NCBI GenBank assembly: GCA_029259915.1
Contig: JAJDED010000046.1
Span: 1 to 58,299, forward strand
Direction: 5' to 3'
DNA from: Planctomycetota bacterium
GTDB taxonomy: Bacteria; Planctomycetota; Planctomycetia; Pirellulales; Lacipirellulaceae
Length of the DNA stretch: 58,299 nt
The position numbers and the translations under genes were made by a program. Numbering within the stretch: the first letter of the stretch is position 1; each line of letters begins with the position of its first letter. The notes beneath the pieces were generated by a model. It saw only the letters and a list, made by a program, of their open reading frames with translations. It searched no databases and was not told the DNA's origin. Shown here piece by piece: positions 7,681-16,532 of this stretch.

Positions 7681-8504
7681 GAGTACCCATGCTCGGGGCC
7701 GGGGAATTGGCCGTTGCGCACTTCGGTGCAATAGTTTTTCACAGCGGAGGTAATCTCTGCTTGCAGGTTGGCGTACTGTTTTACGAAGCGCGGCATATAA
7801 TCGCTTGCCAAACCGAGTACGTCGTGCAGCACCAAAACCTGCCCGTCGCAGTCGGGGCCGGCGCCGATGCCGATGGTGGGGATCGAAACTTTTTCTGTAA
7901 TTCTCTGCGCAATATCCGACGGCACGCATTCCAACACCATCGCAAACGCTCCCGCCTCGGCTGCCGAGCGGGCATCGTGCAGCAGAGCTTTCTCGTCGCG
8001 CTGCACGCGGTAGCCGCCCAATTGATGCACGCTTTGCGGTCGCAGTCCACAGTGGGCCATCACGGGAATGCCGGCCGATACCAGCGCATGGATGGTCTCG
8101 GCCTGGTCGGCACCGCCTTCGAGTTTGACGGCCTGGCAGCGAGTTTCTTTGAGAATTCGGCCGGCATTTTCGATCGCCTTGTGGATGCCCAAGTGGTAGC
8201 TGGGAAATGGCATGTCTACCACCACCAGCGCGTGATTGACGGCACGGCCTACCATCTCCGCGTGGTAGATCATTTCGTCGAGCGTGACCGGCAGAGTGTT
8301 CTCGTGGCCTTGAACGACCATCGACATGCTGTCGCCCACCAACACACCCTCGACTCCCGCTTCGTCAACTAGCCGGGCCAGGGGATAGTCGTAGGCTGTG
8401 ATCATTGCGATTTTGTGGCCCGACTGCTTGAGCGCAGAGAACCCCGGCACGGTGATTCGCGATTTCTTGGAAGGTTGCGGCGGAGTGGATTCGCTTTTAG
8501 CCAT
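7677..8504 (-). CDS. panB: 3-methyl-2-oxobutanoate hydroxymethyltransferase
   Basis: PanB transfers a hydroxymethyl group from 5,10-methylene-tetrahydrofolate to 3-methyl-2-oxobutanoate, giving ketopantoate, the first step of pantothenate and CoA synthesis. The 275-residue product shows the family's metal and substrate loops: MITAYDYPLARLVDEAG, VLVGDSMSMVVQG, VVDMPFPSY, AVKLEGG, VMAHCGLRPQSVHQLGG, VLECVP and TIGIGAG. Length is normal. No other pan genes are in the window, so it is an isolated core gene inside the glycan region. Confidence 0.97.
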   Translation of the reverse strand: MAKSESTPPQPSKKSRITVPGFSALKQSGHKIAMITAYDYPLARLVDEAGVEGVLVGDSMSMVVQGHENTLPVTLDEMIYHAEMVGRAVNHALVVVDMPFPSYHLGIHKAIENAGRILKETRCQAVKLEGGADQAETIHALVSAGIPVMAHCGLRPQSVHQLGGYRVQRDEKALLHDARSAAEAGAFAMVLECVPSDIAQRITEKVSIPTIGIGAGPDCDGQVLVLHDVLGLASDYMPRFVKQYANLQAEITSAVKNYCTEVRNGQFPGPEHGYS

Positions 8505-8770
8505 ACTAGCAGGCTAGCCGACCGCAGGGGCGAACGTCAACTTGCCTGGTTTCTTAGGCTATTAAAAGTCTCACCCGGCAGTGCTGGCACTCTGCTTGCC
8601 AGCGGGCGAAACAAATCTACCTTGCCAGAAACGCCTCTTTTTAGGTAAACGAGGGGCCAAATATCGCTCGGACATATCAAAAAAACATGCTGCGTCTTAG
8701 CCACCGGCGGAAGCCGCTGGGGCCCGGTGGCTATTAACTCTCGTACCACATTGCTAAGGAAATTCGGCTT
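8505..8770. other. Intergenic region with a palindromic repeat
   Basis: This region lies between divergent panB and the fucosyltransferase gene. It holds the inverted repeat at 8698-8733 and presumably both promoters. No gene is seen. Confidence 0.5.
8698..8733. repeat. TAGCC-GGCGGAAGCC palindromic repeat, copy 1
   Basis: Ten-base arms TAGCCACCGG and CCGGTGGCTA enclose GCGGAAGCCGCTGGGG. Related copies are at 24339-24386 and 51373-51420. Confidence 0.8.
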
Positions 8771-9676
8771 ATGATTGTAGCGCGAATCTGTGGTGGCCTT
8801 GGCAATCAGATGTTTCAGTATGCGTTTGGCACGTATCTGGCCAAAAAACACGATTGTGAATTGGTGTTTGATGGTTCCGCATTTGCTGGCGACCCGTTGC
8901 GCAACTACATGCTCGATCGCTGGGCGATCGAAGCGCGTTTTGCCAGCGAAGCGGAGCGACTCCTATTTCCCCGACGAACGGGTGGCCAAGGATGGAAGAA
9001 CCTCCTGCGGGGAAAACGTCCTTTGAAAACTGTCAAAGAGCGCCCGTTTGGCTTCCGGAAAAAGTATTTGGCATGTCCGAACCACGCTTACCTTGACGGC
9101 TATTGGCAAAGCGAGCAATTTTTCCCCGGCATGCGTCAAACGCTAAAGCGGCAGTTTCGTCCCGCGAAGGCAATCAACAAACTTTCGCAAGAAATCGCAC
9201 GTGCGATGCACCAGGGCGCCTCGGTCGCATTGCACGTTCGGCGGGCCGACTATGTCCAGAACCAAGTGACCAACAGCATGCACGGCGTTTGCTCACAGCA
9301 ATACTATGAACATTGCGTGCATGAAATTCTTGGCCGGCATGAGGGCGTGCATCTGTTCATCTTTTCCGACGACCATCCTTGGTGTCGACAGCACATGCGT
9401 TTCGCTTGCAAAACAACACACGTCACGCATAACAGCGCAGAGAACGCCCAGGAAGATATTTGGCTGATGAACCAATGTCGCCACCACATCATTGCCAACA
9501 GCTCGTTTAGTTGGTGGGGAGCCTGGTTGCGGGAAGAGGAGCATGGCGAAGTGTTCGCGCCTTCGCAATGGTTCGCCAACCCTAAAATGGATCCGCGGTG
9601 GGTTGCTCCCGCTTCGTGGAATAAAGTGGTCAAAACACACCAAAGAACAACACTGCAACGAACCGAGGCGGCTTGA
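8771..9676 (+). CDS. Alpha-1,2-fucosyltransferase-like, family GT11
   Basis: This 301-residue enzyme has the GT11 signatures: GGLGNQMFQYAFG at the N-terminus for GDP-sugar binding, the central ALHVRRADYV (HxRRxD motif), and NSSFSWWGAWL near the end. The family transfers L-fucose (or a related GDP-sugar) in alpha-1,2 linkage onto galactose-type acceptors. There is no membrane segment. The stop codon overlaps the start of the next glycosyltransferase gene by one base, so translation is probably coupled. With the GME-like epimerase at 15050 in the same locus, GDP-L-galactose is a conceivable alternative donor; that is inference. Confidence 0.9.
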   Translation: MIVARICGGLGNQMFQYAFGTYLAKKHDCELVFDGSAFAGDPLRNYMLDRWAIEARFASEAERLLFPRRTGGQGWKNLLRGKRPLKTVKERPFGFRKKYLACPNHAYLDGYWQSEQFFPGMRQTLKRQFRPAKAINKLSQEIARAMHQGASVALHVRRADYVQNQVTNSMHGVCSQQYYEHCVHEILGRHEGVHLFIFSDDHPWCRQHMRFACKTTHVTHNSAENAQEDIWLMNQCRHHIIANSSFSWWGAWLREEEHGEVFAPSQWFANPKMDPRWVAPASWNKVVKTHQRTTLQRTEAA

Positions 9677-10809
9677 TGACTGCGAAACCTGCAATCAGCT
9701 TTGTGATGCCTGTTTACAACGGGCAGCGCTATCTACGCCAAACCTTGGCGAGCATCCGCTGGCAGACATTCTCCGACTGGGAGGCCGTTTGTGTCGACGA
9801 TGGATCGACCGACGAGAGTCCGGAAATTCTTCGAGAGTTTTCCCATATCGATTCGCGCATTCGCATCATTCGTCAAGAGAATCAAGGAATCGTCGGAGCG
9901 CTCAATACGGGTGTGTTGGCGGCCCGCGCGCCGTGGATTGCCCGCATCGATTCCGACGACATAGCGGTTCCCGAACGCTTGGCCCAGCAGTTTGCGTTTA
10001 TTCAGGACCATCCCGACGTGGTCGCCGTGGGCAGCGACATGCTGTTTATCGATCCCGATGGGGATGCTTTGCGCGTGGGCAGTTATGCCACCAAGCATGA
10101 CGACATCGGACTCGCTTTGCTGGCAGGCCGCGCAGAGAGCATGGCACATCCCAGCGTGTTAATGCGTCGCGACGCGGTGATCGAAGCCGGTCTTTATCGT
10201 AAACAGTACGAATGGGTCGAAGACACCGATCTTTGGCTGCGGTTGCATCGATTGGGGCGATTGGCAAATATCCCTCAGATTTTGATGCACTATCGGCTGC
10301 ACGAACAGAGCGTGTGTTGGAACCAACGTGCTTTGCAACGCCAACGATTACAAAAACTTTTGCACGAAGCCCACGCAGGTCGCAGCTTGCCTTTGCCCGA
10401 GTCACGAACGAAAAAGCGAAGCCGACCAAGACAACAAAGTTCCGCTGCCGGAAAATGGGCCCGCCAAGCCGCACGCGCTGGCAACTTTCAAACGGCTCGT
10501 AAACATTGGAAAAGCCAAGTCGGCTCGGATCCTTGGTCGTTTTTAACTTTTCGTGTCACGGTCGAAATGGTGCTTCGCGGGGCAGTTGCTTATGCAAAGC
10601 GGCGCAAATGCGAATTCCCCAAACTCCCCGACTGGCATCCCTGGGGTTGCACTCAGCAGAACTCAACAAGCTATTGCTTCCTGGCCCAAGTGAAACGAAG
10701 CGAACTCGATACGGGAGTTCAGGAAATCAATTCAAACACAGACACTGCAGTGCATGCTGCCATCTCGTCGCGACAAGCCAATTCCCCGGACGTCTTGAAG
10801 GTTCAATGA
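9676..10809 (+). CDS. Glycosyltransferase family 2
   Basis: This 377-residue inverting glycosyltransferase has a GT-A domain: ISFVMPVYNGQRYLRQTLAS, VCVDDGSTDESPEIL, GALNTGVLAARAPWIARIDSDD (the DxD region) and EDTDLWLRL near residue 180. The C-terminal 170 residues are basic and less conserved and may be a helical tail. The ATG at 9676 shares a base with the upstream stop. A TTG one codon earlier is an unlikely start. It overlaps the following methyltransferase gene by four bases (ATGA). Confidence 0.9.
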   Translation: MTAKPAISFVMPVYNGQRYLRQTLASIRWQTFSDWEAVCVDDGSTDESPEILREFSHIDSRIRIIRQENQGIVGALNTGVLAARAPWIARIDSDDIAVPERLAQQFAFIQDHPDVVAVGSDMLFIDPDGDALRVGSYATKHDDIGLALLAGRAESMAHPSVLMRRDAVIEAGLYRKQYEWVEDTDLWLRLHRLGRLANIPQILMHYRLHEQSVCWNQRALQRQRLQKLLHEAHAGRSLPLPESRTKKRSRPRQQSSAAGKWARQAARAGNFQTARKHWKSQVGSDPWSFLTFRVTVEMVLRGAVAYAKRRKCEFPKLPDWHPWGCTQQNSTSYCFLAQVKRSELDTGVQEINSNTDTAVHAAISSRQANSPDVLKVQ

Positions 10810-11531
10810 ACAACACTCCTAGCAAGCCGGTTGCCTTTCCCGTGGGCAAAGGCAATCAAGAAAATCGAGAACATTGGCTCGAGGCGGCACTGAAACAGAT
10901 CCCCGATGGCTCGCGCATCCTTGATGCCGGGGCGGGCGAGTTGCAGTACAAACGTTTTTGTACTCACCTCGATTACGTCAGCCAAGATTTCGGCCAGTAC
11001 GATGGCCAGGGCGATCAAAGCGGATTGCAAACCGAGTCGTGGGACAATTCCAAGCTCGACATCGTTTCAGATATTTGCTCCATTCCCGTGGAAGATGCCT
11101 CATTCGACGCGGTGATGTGCGTGGAAGTGTTGGAGCACGTTCCCAATCCGGTCGCCGCGATTGCGGAGCTGAATCGCTTGTTGCGCCCCGGTGGGTATCT
11201 TGTTCTGACTTCCCCGTTCTGTTCGCTCACACATTTTGCACCGTACCATTTTTGTACGGGCTTCAGCCGTTACTTTTATGAAAAGCACCTTGAAGGCTAT
11301 GAAATGCTTTCGCTCGAGGCAAATGGCAACTACTTCGAATACGTAGCGCAAGAGCTGCGGCGAGTTCGCTCGATTTCCAAACAATATGCCTCCACTCGCG
11401 TAGGGCTATTTACCAAGTTGCTGATCGCAATGTTGCTGAAAAAGTTGAACACTTTGAGCCAACGAGGTGGAGAGTCCAAGGAACTGCTTTGTTACGGCTA
11501 CCAGGTGCTTGCCAAAAAGGGCGAGGCCTAA
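10806..11531 (+). CDS. SAM-dependent methyltransferase (class I)
   Basis: This 241-residue Methyltransf_11-type enzyme has motif I SRILDAGAGELQYK, an acidic second strand, DIVSDICSIPVEDASFDAVM, VEVLEHVPNPVAAIAEL and the post-motif LLRPGGYLVLTSPF. It probably methylates a sugar or another glycan-locus substrate. The start at 10806 overlaps the previous stop (ATGA), which favours it over the long N-terminal extension that is possible in frame. It belongs to the 8771-11531 operon. Confidence 0.9.
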   Translation: MNNTPSKPVAFPVGKGNQENREHWLEAALKQIPDGSRILDAGAGELQYKRFCTHLDYVSQDFGQYDGQGDQSGLQTESWDNSKLDIVSDICSIPVEDASFDAVMCVEVLEHVPNPVAAIAELNRLLRPGGYLVLTSPFCSLTHFAPYHFCTGFSRYFYEKHLEGYEMLSLEANGNYFEYVAQELRRVRSISKQYASTRVGLFTKLLIAMLLKKLNTLSQRGGESKELLCYGYQVLAKKGEA

Positions 11532-11763
11532 GAAGCAGGTGCTAACGCCTTTTTTTGGCCAAAGGCCTCTATTACCGTAGCCTGGGGCAACGCCCCAGGG
11601 ATGAGAGAGATTAGTCCCTTTTGGCCCAAGGCCATAGTCACCATGAAGTGAAGTTGGCCTTCAGCCAACCTGAAAAAAACCAACCCAGTTTCCTAGGGCG
11701 TTGCCCCAGGCTACGGTGAATAAGGCCTTCGGCCAAGATTTGCGAATCCCCGCATAATGTTCG
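11532..11763. other. Intergenic region with a large inverted repeat
   Basis: This stretch contains the 11575-11716 inverted repeat, flanking GGCCAAAGGCCT and AAGGCCTTCGGCC half-sites, and no gene. Confidence 0.6.
11575..11716. repeat. Inverted repeat with 21-bp perfect arms
   Basis: The left arm is 11575-11595 and the right arm is 11696-11716. They are perfect reverse complements (CCGTAGCCTGGGGCAACG...). Each arm is itself partly palindromic around GGGGCAACGCCCC. It looks like a pair of dispersed palindromic elements in opposite orientation. Confidence 0.85.
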
Positions 11764-11785
11764 ATGGCGTCAACGGAACAGCACG

Positions 11786-12511
11786 ATGAAACTTCTTCGG
11801 CAAATCAAAAATCGCGCCGGCTTCTTTCAGGAATTCTTAGCGTTTTCTCGCGAAGCTGCACAGCGCCGTCCCGAGTTGCCGGTCACTTGGAAAGACCGTT
11901 GGCCGCAGTTGAACGATCGCACGGCAACCATCAGTTTCGACCAACACTATGTTTATCACACCGCCTGGGGAGCACGAGCCGTATCGCAAATCCAGCCGAG
12001 CCGGCACGTTGATATCTCGTCGTACATCTACTTTGCCACGATCACCTCGGCATTTGTCCCGGTCGATTTCTACGACTTCCGCCCTGCCCCGTTGGAACTC
12101 GAAAACCTGACCAGCCGGCAAGCCGACGTCACGAATCTTGAATTTGCTGACCGATCGATTGAATCGCTTTCGTGTATGCACGTGATCGAACATATTGGCT
12201 TAGGCCGATACAACGATCCGCTCGATGCCCAGGGGGACTTGAAGGCCCTATCAGAAATCGAGCGTGTGACTGCCCCGGGAGGATCGTTGCTGGTGGTGGT
12301 GCCCGTGGGAAAGCCACGGGTTCAATACAATGCTCATCGCATCTACTCGCCGGCAATGATTCGAGACGCACTCCCCGAGCTGAGCCTTCACGAGTTTGCC
12401 CTCCTGCCGGACGACACGTCCCAGGGACTCGTCTACGGCGCCGACGACTCACTGGTTGCCAAACAGCGTTATGGATGCGGCTGCTTTTGGTTCAAGCGTC
12501 CAGGGCCTTGA
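11786..12511 (+). CDS. DUF268-like methyltransferase-fold protein
   Basis: This 241-residue protein carries DQHYVYHTAWGARAVSQI, HVDISSYIYFATITSAFVPV, VDFYDFRP, SIESLSCMHVIEHIGLGRY, NDPLDAQGD and APGGSLLVVVPVG. This follows the pattern of the DUF268 family, a degenerate or divergent SAM-methyltransferase fold found in surface-polysaccharide clusters. The SAM-binding glycine loop is replaced by DIS, so catalytic activity is uncertain. The ATG at 11786 is preceded by GGAACAG only. It is followed by the sulfotransferase and GT4 genes on the same strand. Confidence 0.8.
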   Translation: MKLLRQIKNRAGFFQEFLAFSREAAQRRPELPVTWKDRWPQLNDRTATISFDQHYVYHTAWGARAVSQIQPSRHVDISSYIYFATITSAFVPVDFYDFRPAPLELENLTSRQADVTNLEFADRSIESLSCMHVIEHIGLGRYNDPLDAQGDLKALSEIERVTAPGGSLLVVVPVGKPRVQYNAHRIYSPAMIRDALPELSLHEFALLPDDTSQGLVYGADDSLVAKQRYGCGCFWFKRPGP

Positions 12512-12638
12512 TCAGGCCTGCCAAAGAGCCGTGAAGCCGCTACGATCCGGCCAAATGGACGCGAATCGCCGGAGAGGGGATATCTATCAGCAGCCTTCGC
12601 TAGCTGGCTGGCGGAGTGCCTGTTATCCTGGAAAAACC

Positions 12639-13529
12639 ATGGATAACGAGCCGCCGCAACTTGATCGTCCGATTGTCGTCATCGGGTCTCCTCGCTCGGG
12701 GACCACGCTGCTGGGCAATTTGCTGGGCGAGCATCCGCAGTTGGCTCAAGTGGTGGAGCCTCGGCTGACCTGGAAATATGGGAACGACCGAAAGTCCGAC
12801 ATGCTGCGGGCCGAGGACGCTCGCCCCGAGGTGTGCGAGCATATTCGAGAGACGTTTTCCAAAACGCTTGCCAAGGCAAACCGACAGCGTCTGTTAGAAA
12901 AAACTCCAAGCAATGCGCTGCGGATGGAGTTTGTCGAGCAGGTGTTGCCTGGTTGTATTTTTGTGCACATTATCCGCGACGGTTACGAATCGGTGTTGTC
13001 GATCCGCCGGTTTTGGGAACGGCATGCGCGTGGTGTTCGTAAAGCGAAGTTGATGGAGCGTTTGCGTGAAATCAATTTGCGTCGGGCGCCCTACTATTTC
13101 AAAGAGTTCGTTCGTCGCGTGATGCCGAGGCCTTTTTCGAAATTGGTGGGTCAGCCGGTGTGGGGGCCCCGGTTGCCTGGGATCGACGGCTTGTTGCAGG
13201 ATTTGGACGTACTGGAAGTGAGCTGCCTGCAGTGGCGGATGTGTGTGGAGTCGGCGTGCAACTACGGCCGCCAATTGCCGGCCGATCGCTACATGGAATG
13301 TCGACTGGAAGATATGTCGATGGATTTACTCAAATCGGTTCTGAAATTTGGCCAGTTGGAATGCACTCCCGAGATGGTAGCCGGTTTCCAATCCCATTTC
13401 GACCAAAAACTAACGACGGTTCGCCGCGGCGATGCAGACCCCGCGGATTTGGAAACCATCCGGCGATGGATCGAGCCGACGATGCTCTGGTTGCAAGAGA
13501 CGGCACCCGCGGAAGCGAGTGTTTCCTGA
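12639..13529 (+). CDS. Sulfotransferase
   Basis: This 296-residue PAPS-dependent sulfotransferase has the 5'-phosphosulfate loop IGSPRSGTTLLGNLLGEHP (residues 16-34) and the 3'-phosphate motif FVHIIRDGYESVLSIRR (about 107-123). It is of the Sulfotransfer_3 type. The role inferred is sulfation of a glycan or a related acceptor made by the surrounding glycosyltransferases. Start: ATG at 12639 (MDNEPPQLDRPIVVIG) places the loop at the usual distance from the N-terminus; ATG at 12555 would add 28 residues. It ends two bases before the next gene's start, pointing to co-translation. Confidence 0.88.
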   Translation: MDNEPPQLDRPIVVIGSPRSGTTLLGNLLGEHPQLAQVVEPRLTWKYGNDRKSDMLRAEDARPEVCEHIRETFSKTLAKANRQRLLEKTPSNALRMEFVEQVLPGCIFVHIIRDGYESVLSIRRFWERHARGVRKAKLMERLREINLRRAPYYFKEFVRRVMPRPFSKLVGQPVWGPRLPGIDGLLQDLDVLEVSCLQWRMCVESACNYGRQLPADRYMECRLEDMSMDLLKSVLKFGQLECTPEMVAGFQSHFDQKLTTVRRGDADPADLETIRRWIEPTMLWLQETAPAEASVS

Positions 13530-13531
13530 AT

Positions 13532-14758
13532 ATGGCCTCCAAGAAGAAACCGACGCTGCTGATTATTTCGCAAGTCTATCCCCCCGATCCCGCGGCGGTC
13601 GGCCAATATATGCACGAGGCTGCCGCGCAGCTCGTGAAGCGCGGGTACCACGTCATCGTTTACGCTGCGTCACGGGGATACGACGACCCTTCGCTGAAAT
13701 ATATCTCCCGAGAAGTGCGCGACGGGGTCGACATCCGTCGATTGTCGCTTTCGAGCTTCGGCAAGAAAACGATCGCGATACGGCTGCTGGGGCAGTTGCT
13801 CTTTTTGTTTCAAGTAATGTTGCGGGGGGTCTTTGCTCTGCGCTTAAATCGAATTATGGTCAGCACGTCGCCGCCGATGGCCTCGGCAGCAGCGATTTTT
13901 ATACGCTTCTTTCGCCGTGTGCCGATTACCTATTGGGTCATGGATATCAATCCCGACCAGGCCCTCGTGGTGGGGCAAGCCCGCGAAGGGTCGCTCATGG
14001 TTCGTGTGTTCCACACGCTCAATCGAGCGATTCTCAAACGCGCCCGCGGCGTCGTAGCGCTCGATCGATTTATGGCGGAACGGCTCGAAGCGAAAACGCC
14101 GGTCGGCGAGCGCATGGCGGTTTTGCCTCCTTGGCCACTCGAAGGTTACCTCGAGCCCGTGCCCTATGGCGAGAATCCGTTTCGCAAGGAACACAATCTC
14201 GACGAGCGGTTTGTTGTCATGTATTCTGGCAACATCAGTCCCGTGCATCCGGTCACGACAATTCTCGAAGCGGCAAAACAACTTCAGGACAACGACCGGC
14301 TGGTGTTCCTGTTTATCGGCGGGGGCAACGGCAAGCAGCTAATCGATAAATTCATCGCAACGGAGGGCTTGAAAAACGTGCGGACGTTGCCCTTCCAGCC
14401 GCTCGATCAGATCAAGTATTCGCTCTCCGCCGCGGATGCGCATTTGGTTTCGATGGGCGACGAGATGGTGGGGATCGTGCATCCCTGCAAGATCTACAAC
14501 GCGATGACCGTGGCACGCCCCATTTTGTATCTCGGCCCAAAGAAATCGCATGCCGGCGAGTTGATGGAGAAATTCCGCATGGGCTGGCACATCGAGCATG
14601 GCGACGTGGCAGGTGCGGTACAAACGCTCGAGGAAATGACATGTGCCGCCCCGGCAGTTCTCACCGAGATCGGCGAGCGAGCCCGAGCGGGCATTCGGCA
14701 AGAACTGAGCATGGAATCGCTCAGCGGGCAGTTCTGCGACGTCGTCGAGTGGAATTAG
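13532..14758 (+). CDS. Glycosyltransferase family 4 (WbuB/WcaI-like)
   Basis: This 408-residue GT-B enzyme has LLIISQVYPPDPAAVGQYMH at the N-terminus, ITYWVMDINPDQALVVG in the first domain, and FVVMYSGNISPVHPVTTILE and FLFIGGGNGKQL in the donor domain. The closing EMVGIVHPCKIYNAM corresponds to the E-x7-E region. The pattern fits the WbuB/WcaI group of fucosyl- or HexNAc-transferases in exopolysaccharide synthesis. The hydrophobic helix near residues 85-105 suggests membrane contact. The start ATG at 13532 lies two bases after the sulfotransferase stop; a long in-frame upstream extension is a shadow of that gene. Confidence 0.88.
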   Translation: MASKKKPTLLIISQVYPPDPAAVGQYMHEAAAQLVKRGYHVIVYAASRGYDDPSLKYISREVRDGVDIRRLSLSSFGKKTIAIRLLGQLLFLFQVMLRGVFALRLNRIMVSTSPPMASAAAIFIRFFRRVPITYWVMDINPDQALVVGQAREGSLMVRVFHTLNRAILKRARGVVALDRFMAERLEAKTPVGERMAVLPPWPLEGYLEPVPYGENPFRKEHNLDERFVVMYSGNISPVHPVTTILEAAKQLQDNDRLVFLFIGGGNGKQLIDKFIATEGLKNVRTLPFQPLDQIKYSLSAADAHLVSMGDEMVGIVHPCKIYNAMTVARPILYLGPKKSHAGELMEKFRMGWHIEHGDVAGAVQTLEEMTCAAPAVLTEIGERARAGIRQELSMESLSGQFCDVVEWN

Positions 14759-15049
14759 CCCATCTGCTTTCGTAGCAAGAGTTCTGTGTCAGACATTCAG
14801 GGTTTTCGACTTTTTGAAGCTACGCAGACCGGGTGGCATGCCCTCGTCTGCGTGGGCATGAGTCAAGCCCACGGCAATGCCGCAATCTTGGCCACGTCGG
14901 TGGACCTCCGAGGCCATGCCACCCAATTGTGGCGCTCCTTCAAATCAAAAAAAAGTCCTGGTCTGAACGTTACGGTTTATTTTCCTCCTCTGCCAGCTAT
15001 AATGGCAGGCTCGATTACGAACTCGAAGCGCATCTGTGGAAACAAACGC
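14759..15049. other. Intergenic region with a palindromic repeat
   Basis: This region contains the repeat at 14829-14924 and then the leader of the epimerase gene. No gene is seen. Confidence 0.5.
14829..14924. repeat. GGGTGGCATG inverted repeat, copy 1
   Basis: The outer arms GGGTGGCATG and CATGCCACCC face each other, with an inner CGTGGGCATGAGTC...CCCACGG hairpin. A second copy is at 17583-17651. Confidence 0.8.
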
Positions 15050-16039
15050 ATGAGCAAAAAAACGATTCTTGTAGGCGGTGGCGGTGGATTTATTGGTGGA
15101 CATTTGGTTGCAAAACTCCTTGAGGATGGCCATCAGGTCCGTAGTGTCGATATCAAGCCCATCAGCGATTGGTACCAGGTTTTCGATGACGTAGAAAACG
15201 TCGTGGCCGATCTGAAAGATCGCGGGGCATGTCAGCAGGCTTGCGATGGCATCGACGATGTTTACAACCTGGCTGCCGATATGGGTGGCATGGGATTTAT
15301 CGAAAACAACAAAGCGCTCTGCATGCTCTCGGTGTTGATCAACACGCATCTCCTGCAGGCGGCTAAGGAAGCCAAGTCCGATCGGTTTTTCTACGCCAGC
15401 AGTGCCTGTGTTTACAACGCCGACAAACAGAAGTGCGAAGATGTCGTGCCGCTGAAAGAAGCCGACGCTTACCCCGCCATGCCGGAAGATGGCTACGGCT
15501 GGGAAAAACTTTTCTCTGAGCGCATGTGCCGACACTTCCGCGAAGATTACGGGCTTACGACCCGCGTGGCCCGATTCCACAACGTCTACGGCCCGCTCGG
15601 CACGTGGGACGGTGGCCGCGAGAAGGCACCCGCGGCGATTTGCCGAAAGGTGATGCACGCCAAGGAGTCGGGCGAAAAAGAGATCGAAATCTGGGGCGAC
15701 GGACTGCAAACTCGCAGCTTCATGTATATCGACGACTGCGTGAAAGGCATTCTCGACATCATGGATAGCCAGATTCTCGAACCGATCAATCTCGGCTCCG
15801 ACGAATTGACCACCATCAACGGCTTGGTGGAAATGGTCGAGGAGATCGCCGGCGTGAAGTTCGAGCACCGCCACAACCTTTCGGCACCCAAAGGCGTCAA
15901 CGGTCGCAACAGCGACAACGCCAAGATCACCGAATACCTCGGCTGGGCCCCCAGCATCAAGCTCCGCGAAGGCATGGAAAAAACTTACGACTGGATCTAT
16001 GGCGAGTACATGAGAAAACACGCCGGCCAGCCGGTGTGA
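15050..16039 (+). CDS. GDP-mannose 3,5-epimerase-like NAD-dependent epimerase
   Basis: This 329-residue extended short-chain dehydrogenase/epimerase has the NAD-binding VGGGGGFIGGHLVAKLLEDG near the N-terminus, AADMGGMGFIE, the catalytic ASSACVYN region and YxxxK pair (Tyr149, Lys153). FHNVYGPLGTWDGGREKAPA and IWGDGLQTRSFMYIDD then follow. These match the plant GDP-mannose 3',5'-epimerase signature (NxYGPFGTWKGGREKAPAAFC), as I remember it, better than UDP-glucose 4-epimerases. That enzyme makes GDP-L-galactose and GDP-L-gulose from GDP-mannose. The true start ATG at 15050 precedes the dinucleotide fold; an upstream extension crosses a repeat. It closes the glycan locus and is convergent with the next gene. 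Confidence 0.88.
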   Translation: MSKKTILVGGGGGFIGGHLVAKLLEDGHQVRSVDIKPISDWYQVFDDVENVVADLKDRGACQQACDGIDDVYNLAADMGGMGFIENNKALCMLSVLINTHLLQAAKEAKSDRFFYASSACVYNADKQKCEDVVPLKEADAYPAMPEDGYGWEKLFSERMCRHFREDYGLTTRVARFHNVYGPLGTWDGGREKAPAAICRKVMHAKESGEKEIEIWGDGLQTRSFMYIDDCVKGILDIMDSQILEPINLGSDELTTINGLVEMVEEIAGVKFEHRHNLSAPKGVNGRNSDNAKITEYLGWAPSIKLREGMEKTYDWIYGEYMRKHAGQPV

Positions 16040-16048
16040 GTGTGGAAA

Positions 16049-16501
16049 TCAGCCCTTTTTGCTCTCGGAATTCTCCGCTTCCGCCAAACGCTGCGGGGCT
16101 TTGGTCTCGGGATCAGGAGTAAAAGTGCCGGCGGGGCCGACGAGTTTCAGGGGCTGAAACCCGGCCTGCTGTGCGGCGGACCAGAGAGCCCCGGTGTCGA
16201 GTGTCTTTTTCTGCTGGGGTGTGATGATCGCTACGTCGGCTTTGACGTCGGTACGCACTTTTACGACGCTTTTTACCGCGTAAAGCTTGCGAGAGATTTT
16301 TTTCGCGCACGTTTTGCAGTGCATGTCGCCGACGTAAATCACCGTATCGGTCGCGGCAATTTTTAATGTGGTCGTTGGCTTGGCGTTTGCATCGGACGAT
16401 GCCGACGCACCCTCGGCCGCAATTACAGCGTCCGCTGTGAAGCCAATAACTGGCAGGGCGAGCAACATCGAGAGAAACAACTTTGAGTATGTCTGAATCA
16501 T
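16049..16501 (-). CDS. Secreted heavy-metal-associated (HMA) domain protein
   Basis: This 150-residue protein has an N-terminal signal peptide (KLFLSMLLALPVIGFTADAVIA, cleavage probably near residue 29) followed by an HMA-like domain. The metal site VGDMHCKTCAKKISRKL resembles the MxCxxC of copper chaperones. VRTDVKADVAIITPQQ and a C-terminal helix complete the ferredoxin-like fold. It probably binds a soft metal in the periplasm or cell envelope. It lies next to a His-rich lipoprotein on the same strand, from which it is separated by a dispersed repeat. Confidence 0.8.
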   Translation of the reverse strand: MIQTYSKLFLSMLLALPVIGFTADAVIAAEGASASSDANAKPTTTLKIAATDTVIYVGDMHCKTCAKKISRKLYAVKSVVKVRTDVKADVAIITPQQKKTLDTGALWSAAQQAGFQPLKLVGPAGTFTPDPETKAPQRLAEAENSESKKG

Positions 16502-16532
16502 GAAAAATCCTTTTCAATTTGAATAAAAAACT

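Noticed and set aside
13160..13531. Long N-terminal extension of the second GT4
   Set aside because: It lies inside the sulfotransferase gene in another frame; the start at 13532 begins directly before the Rossmann domain.
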